Below, piece by piece: positions 1 to 6,296 of a stretch of DNA of 11,434 bases (within the stretch, counting starts at the first letter, position 1; each line of letters starts with the position of its first letter). Source of the DNA: Colivivens sp963645405 (lineage in GTDB: Bacteria > Bacteroidota > Bacteroidia > Bacteroidales > Bacteroidaceae); contig CAVISR010000091.1 of the NCBI GenBank assembly GCA_963645405.1, positions 1 to 11,434 of the forward strand, written 5' to 3'. Made by a program: the position numbers and the translations under genes. Under the pieces are notes generated by a model. That model saw nothing but the letters and a program-made list of their open reading frames with translations, was not told the origin of the DNA and made no database searches.

Positions 1-11
1 CAGGGTGCCGC

Positions 12-402
12 TTCGCTTGCCCTGGGCTAGGTAATTGCTGGGCTTTCAGCCCGCTGCGCATCGAAACCGACCTATAACCCGGGCGATGCCCTGGGCTAGG
101 TAATTGCTGGGCTTTCAGCCCGCTGCGCATCGAAACCGACCTATAACCCGGGCGATGCCCTGGGCTAGGTAATTGCTGGGCTTTCAGCCCGCTGCGCATC
201 GAAACCGACCTATAACCCGGGCGATGCCCTGGGCTAGGTAATTGCTGGGCTTTCAGCCCGCTGCGCATCGAAACCGACCTATAACCCGGGCGATGCCCTG
301 GGCTAGGTAATTGCTGGGCTTTCAGCCCGCTGCGCATCGAAACCGACCTATAACCCGGGCGATGCCCTGGGCTAGGTAATTGCTGGGCTTTCAGCCCGCT
401 GC
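12..402. repeat. 69-base tandem repeat array (five full units plus a partial sixth)
   Basis: Units begin with GCCCTGGGCTAGG at 19, 88, 157, 226, 295 and 364, so the period is exactly 69 bases. Five units are complete and identical as far as I can read. The sixth stops after 39 bases at 402. Each unit contains a short hairpin, GGGCT-TTC-AGCCC, and across each junction a second near-palindrome, CCCGGGC-GAT-GCCCTGGG, which needs one bulged base. The first unit differs from the others upstream: it is preceded by TTCGCTTGCC instead of GGGCGATGCC. No open frame runs through the array, because stops recur in each plus-strand frame that I checked. The hairpin-rich layout resembles interspersed REP-like palindromic repeats of Bacteroidota. 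That family assignment is from memory and is not proven here. Positions 1-486 contain no gene. Confidence 0.95.
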
Positions 403-429
403 AGCTCACGCGTTGTAAATCCGAAACTT
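364..429 (+). repeat. Left arm of inverted repeat bracketing the locus
   Basis: The last, partial array unit (364-402) runs into a unique tail, GCTCACGCGTTGTAAATCC followed by GAAACTT, ending at 429. The reverse complement of 11362-11427 matches this 66-base stretch without gaps at 61 positions. The 36-base core is identical, and five mismatches lie in the following 30 bases. On both sides the core faces outward and the tail faces the genes. The tail ends nine bases before the operon terminator stem. Confidence 0.9.
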
Positions 430-437
430 GAAATAAT

Positions 438-470
438 AATCCCCGGTTGCGGCTCTGGCAACCGGGGATT
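438..470 (-). terminator. Intrinsic terminator of the operon
   Basis: A perfect 13-base-pair stem, AATCCCCGGTTGC paired with GCAACCGGGGATT, closes a 7-base loop (451-457). On the minus strand it lies 16 bases past the stop codon of the 62-residue gene and is followed by ATTATTATTTC, a T-rich run suited to rho-independent termination of the leftward transcript. The plus-strand side reads TGTTACTTGTTA after the stem, so weak bidirectional action is possible. Confidence 0.85.
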
Positions 471-486
471 TGTTACTTGTTATAGT

Positions 487-675
487 TCATCGTCCCCATT
501 CATTTTCCCATTCGTCTTCCTCGTCGTCCGATACGAAATAATTGGGTTTGCTCAGGACTTCATCGTCACTGTTTGCGTCGGTGTTGTAAACCGAGCTTCC
601 TGTTATGCTGGCAGCCATGATGGGTGTGTTGGACAGGCTTAGAAGCTTGATCTCTGGTTGAATATATGTTTTCAT
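487..675 (-). CDS. Small acidic protein of 62 residues, unknown function
   Basis: I cannot assign a function. The reading frame opens at 720, but the methionine at 675 is preferred because it gives the N-terminus MKTYIQPEIKLLSL, a pattern (M-K-x-Y-x-x-P-x-I followed by hydrophobic residues) seen in many short Bacteroidales proteins. The protein has three parts: this N-terminal stretch, a small-residue segment IMAASITGSS (19-28), and a strongly acidic tail SDDEEDEWENEWGR (49-62) with two tryptophans. There is no convincing signal peptide or membrane segment. A leader-type peptide processed near MAAS is conceivable but unproven. The gene starts 53 bases after the stop of the beta-helix gene and ends just before the terminator, so it is probably the last gene of the transcript. 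The existence of the gene is likely and its role is open. Confidence 0.65.
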   Translation of the reverse strand: MKTYIQPEIKLLSLSNTPIMAASITGSSVYNTDANSDDEVLSKPNYFVSDDEEDEWENEWGR

Positions 676-728
676 CTTCTGCTGTATTATTATTGTGAAT
701 GAATGTGGATAACCTGACATCCTGTTCT

Positions 729-2147
729 TTATCTTGCGATAAAGGTTTTGCCCTTTGTGATGTAAAGTTGTCCCTTGGTCAAGTTCTCCTTGCTCACTCT
801 CATGCCACTAAGGTTGTAGATGGCATTGTCGTGCTCTGCATTGGCCTCTTCTACACCTTGGATGGCTGTTGCGCTGTCGAAGTCGATGCCGATAGACGCT
901 GGTTTTGCCTCAGAGCTGGAAATTACAAGATAAGCTTGGTTTGCCTTGATGCTGATATCAGAAGAGGTTACTTTGTAGAAGCCTACATTGCCGTTTTGGT
1001 TTTGTAGGACGTATGCTTCTTCAGGTACTTTGGTCTCTTCAAATGCACCCACCAGACAACCACTTTGGGGATTCGTAGCAGTCTCGGCAGTTGCATCTGT
1101 AGCTTTGAACTGGTAATATCCCTCTTCGGCATTGATGAGCACTGGCGTGTTGGCAGGAAGAGTCTCTGTCACCTCTGTTGCCTGGGCTTTGTCGCCAGAA
1201 GTGTAAGTCAAGGTGTAAGCCTTGATGCCGTCGGGGATAGTACTCTCGTATGGCAACACGAATGTTGCGGCCTTGGCGGAAGATACTTTCAAGGTATAGC
1301 CTTTGGCAAGGAGTATCTCATGGTAGTGACTAGACGCTGTGCTAGGTACAAAGATAAAATTGTTGTCAACATCTATAAAGCGTGATGCATTTGCTGTTGC
1401 CGCATCCTTGCTGTTAGTGTTCACTATCAGGTTGCCAGCAGAAAGATTGGATATTTTCAAGGTGATTGGAGTGGTTGTTGTGAAGGTCTCTCCGTTGATT
1501 AACTTCAGACGGGCAGAAACGTTAATGTGTGTACCCGTGCAGTTGATGAAGTTCAATGAACCGTCAAGAATGAGCTTGTCTGCCTTCCAGCAATCAAAGA
1601 ATTTTGTCTGTGTTGTACTGTTCTCTACAGTTACATTCTTCAAGGTGAGTTTGATGCCACTATTGTTCTTAAACGAATTCAAACATCCACTTTCACCATA
1701 GTTGAAATTGGCGAATTTCACGTTGGTGATATTCATGGTTCCATTTTCGCAACCAAGCACGGTGTTTGTATTGTCGGTCTTATTCTCGCCGTCAATGATA
1801 AGCTGATAGTCATCGCAACCGATGTTCAGCGTTTGGGAAGATTTATTTGTCAGGAACCAAATGGAGTTGCCTTTGAGACTGCTACCACGATGTAATGTGA
1901 TGCCGTCTTTGGTTGGCTTGAGGGTGAGCGTCTTGCCCTCGGCTGGACCTGTTCTGCCGTCGAGAGTTACATCCCCATTAAGCTCCAACACATTCTCCGT
2001 GGCGTCGGTGTCAAGGTCTGCGAGTGCAGCAGCCAGCGTCTCGTAACCCGTTTGTTTCGTTGCGTTGTAAACAACGTCGTCAGCCATGGCCGCTGTAGCG
2101 TAAGTGCCAAGAAGCACGGTCAATAGAAAGTAGAATTTTCTCTTCAT
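729..2147 (-). CDS. Secreted beta-helix-like protein with C-terminal tail domain
   Basis: This 472-residue protein begins with a signal peptide (MKRKFYFLLTVLLGTYATAAMA, probable cleavage after Ala22). Residues about 50-285 show short repeating strands with asparagine and small-residue turns (LTLKPTKDG, LIIDGENKT, MNITNVKF, LTLKNVTVEN, LILDGSLNF), as expected of a right-handed parallel beta-helix of the pectate-lyase-like type. Cysteines at 111, 133 and 155 are spaced exactly 22 residues apart, matching one coil. Residues about 295-425 look like a beta-sandwich (LPANTPVLIN, AYLVISSS). The end, YNLSGMRVSK...LYITKGKTFIAR, resembles tail domains of secreted Bacteroidales proteins and may be a type IX sorting signal, though it is short and not diagnostic. 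No lyase catalytic set is recognisable, so it may be a glycan-binding protein, adhesin or divergent lyase. An AGAGG sequence sits 3 bases before the start. It is last but one in the locus and may have its own promoter. Confidence 0.85.
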   Translation of the reverse strand: MKRKFYFLLTVLLGTYATAAMADDVVYNATKQTGYETLAAALADLDTDATENVLELNGDVTLDGRTGPAEGKTLTLKPTKDGITLHRGSSLKGNSIWFLTNKSSQTLNIGCDDYQLIIDGENKTDNTNTVLGCENGTMNITNVKFANFNYGESGCLNSFKNNSGIKLTLKNVTVENSTTQTKFFDCWKADKLILDGSLNFINCTGTHINVSARLKLINGETFTTTTPITLKISNLSAGNLIVNTNSKDAATANASRFIDVDNNFIFVPSTASSHYHEILLAKGYTLKVSSAKAATFVLPYESTIPDGIKAYTLTYTSGDKAQATEVTETLPANTPVLINAEEGYYQFKATDATAETATNPQSGCLVGAFEETKVPEEAYVLQNQNGNVGFYKVTSSDISIKANQAYLVISSSEAKPASIGIDFDSATAIQGVEEANAEHDNAIYNLSGMRVSKENLTKGQLYITKGKTFIAR

Positions 2148-2184
2148 AATCCTCTGTTTAAGTTAATAATAAGTTTTTTCGTTT

Positions 2185-2214
2185 TTATACGAAGGTGAAG
2201 CAAGAAACACTTAT
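2185..2214 (-). promoter_or_regulatory. Candidate promoter/operator of the beta-helix gene (copy 2 of shared element)
   Basis: On the minus strand the sequence reads ATAAGTGTTT, then 11 bases, then TTCGTATAA, ending 37 bases before the start codon at 2147. The same two blocks with the same 11-base gap lie upstream of the SusC gene (11312-11341), while the intervening bases differ. Identical spacing with divergent filling suggests binding by a sigma factor or regulator. It does not match the usual Bacteroides TTTG / TAnnTTTG promoter well. The role is inferred. Confidence 0.6.
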
Positions 2215-2244
2215 ATGTACAAGCCACAAAATCATATGGAAAAC

Positions 2245-2322
2245 GCAGCTATCTGCTATGCCCGATGCAGATATCTGCTATGGGCAATGCAGATATCTGC
2301 GTTGCCCTGTGCAGATATCTGT
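2245..2322. repeat. Four-copy 22-base-period array of the palindrome GCAGATATCTGC
   Basis: Copies begin at 2245 (GCAGCTATCTGC, one change), 2267 and 2289 (both perfect) and 2311 (last base T), with a period of exactly 22 bases. The 12-base core is its own reverse complement. Spacers are also partly symmetrical. Copy 2 is flanked by GCCC and GGGC. Copy 3 is flanked by GGGCAA and TTGCCC, which extends its dyad to about 26 bases. The array starts nine bases beyond the stop of the lyase gene and lies upstream of the next candidate promoter. It could be an operator array, or alternative RNA hairpins controlling read-through or mRNA decay between the two genes. Confidence 0.9.
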
Positions 2323-2331
2323 GTTTTTTAG

Positions 2332-3651
2332 TTATCTTGCATAAAGTAAGGTGCCGAATCCGAGGTTGTCGTATCCGCCACTGTTGGCCCCGTAGTCGCC
2401 GCCACCACCTTCGGGTGAGGTTGCCTTGGTTGCCATCTCCGTGTATTTGTAACGGTCGGCATCCACGCCCTTTACCTTTGTGTAGTGGTAGTATGGCAAT
2501 GCCCAAACGGGAACTTCTGACTTCGCACGTCCGCTGATAGAGGGATATTCCTCGGTGGCTACACCCCAGTTGCCTTTGTAAGTACGGGTGTAAGATACGT
2601 TTGGAACATCAATGTTGCCAAAGTTGTAGGCTGCGGTGTATTCGCAAGCTTTGAGGAACATGTTGTCCTTGTAGCCATAGAAGTCATCACCTTGATTCCA
2701 GGTGAGTTGCATGATGACACCCATCAGTCCTTGGCAGAGGTAAGTGTGGCCTTGGTCGCGGTTGTCTTCCTGCCATTGCGCCACGTTTGCCCACTCGCCG
2801 TCGAAGACGTGGTAGATAGCCTTGTTGATGTTGCCGTTGGTGTCGCCTGTCTGGAAATGTTTGATTGCCTCGTTGTAGATGTCACGGCGGTCAGCGAGGA
2901 TGCCGATGGCTGTCATGGAAGCAATATTGCACAATCCCCAGTTTGCCCAGTAGTGACCGTTAGGAGTGCCGAAATGATTCTCAAGGAAGTCGTGGTTCTT
3001 GGCATACCATAGGTTGACCATCCAGTTCTTGTAGTTTTCGAAGTCTGTGGCATTCCAACCTTCGTAGTTGCGGAGCATCTCGCCCGCTACAGCAAACTGG
3101 TAACCATAGATACCCGCTGCCAAGGCTTGGTCGGTAGAACCGTTGATTTCCTTGCATTTGGATGCCCATCCGTTGAGAATCTCCACTGCTTTGTCAGCGT
3201 ATGCCTTGTTGTCCTCCAAACGCCAACGAAGGGCGAGCTGGAAGGCTGCTGCCACATCGTTGTAGGCAACGCTGTAGTTCTCAGGGTAGGTGCTGTTGCT
3301 GCCACGGGTAATCATCTCCTGTGGATTGGCTTGATAGGTGAGCTGGGCATGGCTGTTGGCTGTCAGACGAGCGTAAGACTCCTTCCAAGGGCTGTTGTTC
3401 AGATTCTCCTTGATGCGTTTGATGTCATCCTCCGTGATGAGAGCGCCATCGTGCAGCATCGCCACGTCCTCGCCTTTCAACGGAATGAGAAGGTTACTGT
3501 CGGTTTCCTCCAAAGGAATCTTGTAGAGGTCGGTTTCTACCCCGGCATCATCCAAGTTGACACTACCGTCACCACATGCGGTAATCGACAAGGCTGTCAT
3601 TGCTACGCCCACCGCCATCATGATGTTATGATATAGCTTATATCTTTTCAT
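2332..3651 (-). CDS. Alginate-lyase-superfamily polysaccharide lyase, surface lipoprotein
   Basis: This is a 439-residue predicted lipoprotein: the signal peptide ends in the lipobox ITAC with Cys26, followed by the acidic stretch GDGSVNLDD. The body (about 65-400) is helix-rich, as expected of an (alpha/alpha) toroid. It carries motifs I associate with the alginate lyase superfamily (Pfam Alginate_lyase): NHFGTPNGHYWANWGLCN (225-242), RDQGHT (298-303), WNQGDDFYGY (318-327) and EYTAAYNFG (337-345). Histidines 226, 233 and 302 and nearby asparagine and tyrosine residues are candidate catalytic positions, but this is not established here. Family members cleave uronate-containing chains by beta-elimination. 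The WNQG...EYTA pattern recalls the PL38 group (glucuronan or alginate lyases), from memory only. The gene follows the second IPT/TIG gene by 23 bases. The C-terminus is glycine-rich (GGGGDYGANSGGYDNLGFG). The fold call is good, but the substrate is uncertain. Confidence 0.8.
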   Translation of the reverse strand: MKRYKLYHNIMMAVGVAMTALSITACGDGSVNLDDAGVETDLYKIPLEETDSNLLIPLKGEDVAMLHDGALITEDDIKRIKENLNNSPWKESYARLTANSHAQLTYQANPQEMITRGSNSTYPENYSVAYNDVAAAFQLALRWRLEDNKAYADKAVEILNGWASKCKEINGSTDQALAAGIYGYQFAVAGEMLRNYEGWNATDFENYKNWMVNLWYAKNHDFLENHFGTPNGHYWANWGLCNIASMTAIGILADRRDIYNEAIKHFQTGDTNGNINKAIYHVFDGEWANVAQWQEDNRDQGHTYLCQGLMGVIMQLTWNQGDDFYGYKDNMFLKACEYTAAYNFGNIDVPNVSYTRTYKGNWGVATEEYPSISGRAKSEVPVWALPYYHYTKVKGVDADRYKYTEMATKATSPEGGGGDYGANSGGYDNLGFGTLLYAR

Positions 3652-3674
3652 GTTACTTATCTGTTTATGGTTGA

Positions 3675-5093
3675 TTATTTCTTGATTAAGCGGAGGGCAG
3701 ACATGAGCACTTTGCCGTCACCGTTTACCTGGTAGACAAAACCGATAGACAATTCCTGCTGGTTGTCAAGGGTGAAGTCGAGGGTGCGTGTCTCCTTGCT
3801 CGTTGCTCTGTTGTCAGTAATTCTATAGCTTGCAATGATGTCGTCTTCCGTGGTAGGCCACCATCCACTGTGTCCGGCAACCTTGTCGCCGAGGTCCGGA
3901 AGCGTTCCGTTGCCTTTGGTTACCATCAAGAAAGCGCCGAAGCGTCCTTTGGTGTTGGAAACTTCCTCCACATCAAGTTCCAGGGCATAGCTACCTGCTG
4001 GCAGAGTCACCACTTGATACATCTTGGCATTCTGCGGATAAGACTGGCGGAAGGCAGTTACTCCAAACAAAGAAGAGCTGGTGTTGTAGCCGAAACCTGC
4101 ATAAGTGCCATTGACCGACCAACCGGTAGGTGTCGTCCAGTTGTAGCTTACCTGTGTGTCGTCATATTCCATTGGCGCAGTGCAGTTGGTGAGGAACTTG
4201 CTCGTGATGTCGCCTGTTCCTAGGATGACAGGAGTACCCAATGTTACGGGAGGTATCTGGTCGCCAAAGCTGACGGTTATCTCGCCTTCGGTATAGCTTG
4301 TCGGTATGTTGACGGTCATCTCTGTGTCGGATATGACGGTTGCATCAACACTTGTTTCGCCAAAGTTGACCTTTACTTGTCCGGCGAAATCTTGGAATCC
4401 CTTACCCTGGATGGTGAGAGAACCATAACTGATGAGTTGACCGTCGATGCTGTGTAGGGTAGGGCACTCGTGAATGTCGATGTCTGCAGTGTGGAAGCTG
4501 ACACCATAAAGAGAGGCAACCAAACGATAGACACCTGCTTCCAGCGTGTTGGGAACAACTATGGTCAACGAACCGTTTCCGTCGGCATCAACCGTATAGT
4601 CGGTAATCTTGGTTTGTGTCTCTCCCAAGAGAACAGAGAAACTACTTGCCTCAGACTTGGCTGGCATGTTGGTACCAGTCAGGGTGATGGTAGTACCAAG
4701 CCAAGCCTTGTCGATGGCGGAGGAGATGTTGGGCTTGATGACATTGAATGTATAGTCGGTTGTGATGCTCTCACCGCCTTTCAAACCGACGGTTACATTG
4801 CCGGAAGTCAAGTTCTCCGGTACACGAACAACGATGCGGGCATCGCTGCAGCTGACGACAGAGCAAGACGTTTCTCCCACTTTCACCTCGATGAGCTGGT
4901 CGGCAGCACCAAAGTTGGTGCCGTTGACCGCAAAAGTACCTCCGGCATAGCCTTCGGCAGGCGAGATGCCAGTTACCGTCATAGCCACTCCTTCTTGAGT
5001 GAGCAAGACCACGTCGTGCTCGTCATCACAACTGGTCAGCATCGGTGATGCTGCCAGCATGGATAGTGCAATTATATAATGATAATATTTCAT
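3675..5093 (-). CDS. IPT/TIG-domain surface lipoprotein, SusE/F-position glycan-binding protein (larger paralogue)
   Basis: The 472-residue protein has a lipoprotein signal with lipobox LTSC (Cys22) followed by DDEHD, an acidic patch typical of surface-exported lipoproteins in this phylum. Three immunoglobulin-like IPT/TIG domains follow: about 38-118 (ISPAEGYAGGTFAVNGTNFG), 120-207 (LGTTITLTGTNMPA) and 210-288 (LTIQGKGFQDFAGQVKVNFG). Residues about 294-472 form a C-terminal domain (DITSKFL, YQVVTLPAGSYALELDVEE, TKGRFGAF, ALRLIKK) shared with the neighbouring 389-residue protein. This may correspond to the DUF5013-type or a related carbohydrate-binding beta-sandwich. By position after SusC/SusD and by architecture it is a probable surface glycan-binding protein. 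No catalytic signature is visible. An AGGAA sequence precedes the start, and the gap to the upstream gene is 21 bases. Confidence 0.83.
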   Translation of the reverse strand: MKYYHYIIALSMLAASPMLTSCDDEHDVVLLTQEGVAMTVTGISPAEGYAGGTFAVNGTNFGAADQLIEVKVGETSCSVVSCSDARIVVRVPENLTSGNVTVGLKGGESITTDYTFNVIKPNISSAIDKAWLGTTITLTGTNMPAKSEASSFSVLLGETQTKITDYTVDADGNGSLTIVVPNTLEAGVYRLVASLYGVSFHTADIDIHECPTLHSIDGQLISYGSLTIQGKGFQDFAGQVKVNFGETSVDATVISDTEMTVNIPTSYTEGEITVSFGDQIPPVTLGTPVILGTGDITSKFLTNCTAPMEYDDTQVSYNWTTPTGWSVNGTYAGFGYNTSSSLFGVTAFRQSYPQNAKMYQVVTLPAGSYALELDVEEVSNTKGRFGAFLMVTKGNGTLPDLGDKVAGHSGWWPTTEDDIIASYRITDNRATSKETRTLDFTLDNQQELSIGFVYQVNGDGKVLMSALRLIKK

Positions 5094-5114
5094 TGTGATT
5101 CCTGTTTGTAGAAA

Positions 5115-6284
5115 TTACTTTCTGATGATACGAATAGCCTTTATCTTGAAGCTCTGGCCTCCCTTGATCATCGTGCCAAAACCGATGCGTACACTTGTGG
5201 TCTGGGCAAAGTCGCAGGAGCAGGTAACTGTTGCCGGGCAGTTTGCCGCCCCGACGTTGACTGTAGCCTGGGCATAGATGTCGGCAGACTCAGGGAAATG
5301 CCATTCGGTCTTGTTGGCATCAGTAAGGGTAGCGAAAGGAGTGTCGCCCTTGCCTACACCGAAGCAAGCACCGAAACGACCGCTTGTCTTGTTGCACTCC
5401 AGCACATCTACTTCGAAGTTGTAGGTGCCAGGTGGCAAGGTGGTTTCCTGGTAAATCTGTGCACCGTCAAACTTGCCGTTGCCATCGAGCACGAACAAAC
5501 CGTTAGGCTCTTCATCGGTGAACTGCAAGGTGTGGGCGAGGTAAGCAGAGGCATTGCCTTGCCATGACTTGGCGACAGCCCACTCGCTCTCTCCAGCCTC
5601 TGCACGCTCGAACGGCTGGCAGTAGTTCTTCAAGAACAAGCTGGTGACATCGCCCTTGACGGTTGGGTCGATGATGGCGGTACCCTCTAAGGTCAGGTCA
5701 CGTACACGGACCATGATGATGCCGGAGGTGAAGTCGTCTGGCAGAGTTGCCTCAATCTGAGTATCCTCCACGCTGTTGATGATAAGCTCTTTGTTGTTGA
5801 TGGTGACGGTCACGTCGTCCGGGTTGGTTCCGAAAGCCTTGCCCGAGATGGTAATCTTGTCGCCCGCAGCACCGAAGATGTCACCTGCGGCATTGCTGGA
5901 TATAATCTGCGTAATCTCAGGAGTTGGAATGACGGTAAACGTGCCGATATTCTCCAACTCATGGGTCCATACTTGCAAGGAGACTGCCCCTGTCGTTGCT
6001 TCGGCAGGAACCTCGAAGATGATGCGGTCGTTCTTGCAAGAGATGATGCGGCTCACCTCGGTGGCCCCGATATGGAGCTTGACGGCATCGGCATAGTTGC
6101 CGAAGTTGTCGCCAGTGAGCATGACCTGTGTTCCTGTATAACCCTCTGTAGGATATATAGAGGCAACGGTAGGTTCGGGATAAACATACTCCTTGATGTT
6201 TGCCTCAGGTTCGCAAGCTGACATCGTTACGAGTGTCAGCATGACCGTCAGTGTGTGAAATATATTTCTACTATTGATTCTCAT
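5115..6284 (-). CDS. IPT/TIG-domain surface lipoprotein, SusE/F-position glycan-binding protein (smaller paralogue)
   Basis: The 389-residue protein has a lipoprotein signal with lipobox MSAC (Cys24) followed by EPEAN. Two IPT/TIG domains are visible: about 38-119 (IYPTEGYTGTQVMLTGDNFG) and 122-207 (GDKITISGKAFG). A C-terminal domain at about 211-389 has DVTSLFLKN, YQETTLPPGTYNFEVDVLE, SGRFGACFGVGKGD and AIRIIRK. Compared with the next gene it lacks one IPT/TIG repeat but keeps the same C-terminal domain, so the two are probably paralogues from duplication followed by divergence. The second half contains several cysteines (222, 297, 307, 349, 355, 357). The start lies only 12 bases after the SusD stop, which implies co-transcription and coupled expression. 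The likely role is glycan capture next to the SusCD complex. The ligand is unknown. Confidence 0.83.
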   Translation of the reverse strand: MRINSRNIFHTLTVMLTLVTMSACEPEANIKEYVYPEPTVASIYPTEGYTGTQVMLTGDNFGNYADAVKLHIGATEVSRIISCKNDRIIFEVPAEATTGAVSLQVWTHELENIGTFTVIPTPEITQIISSNAAGDIFGAAGDKITISGKAFGTNPDDVTVTINNKELIINSVEDTQIEATLPDDFTSGIIMVRVRDLTLEGTAIIDPTVKGDVTSLFLKNYCQPFERAEAGESEWAVAKSWQGNASAYLAHTLQFTDEEPNGLFVLDGNGKFDGAQIYQETTLPPGTYNFEVDVLECNKTSGRFGACFGVGKGDTPFATLTDANKTEWHFPESADIYAQATVNVGAANCPATVTCSCDFAQTTSVRIGFGTMIKGGQSFKIKAIRIIRK

Positions 6285-6296
6285 ATCTGTAAGTGT

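Noticed and set aside
12..402. CRISPR array (39-base repeat with 30-base spacers)
   Set aside because: The supposed spacers are all identical, so the whole 69 bases are the repeat. No cas genes are nearby.
676..720. Longer N-terminus for the small protein starting at 720
   Set aside because: The extra 15 residues lack the family-like pattern. The methionine at 675 gives a typical MKxYxxP start with a purine-rich stretch (CAGAAG) just before it.
2245..2322. Palindrome array as an intrinsic terminator of the lyase gene
   Set aside because: No proper T-run follows the hairpins on the minus strand (only GTTTTCC), and the stems are AT-containing and repeated, unlike the strong terminator at 438-470.
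4470..5048. 192-codon plus-strand open frame
   Set aside because: It is antisense to the larger IPT/TIG lipoprotein gene, with no signal, domain or plausible start context.
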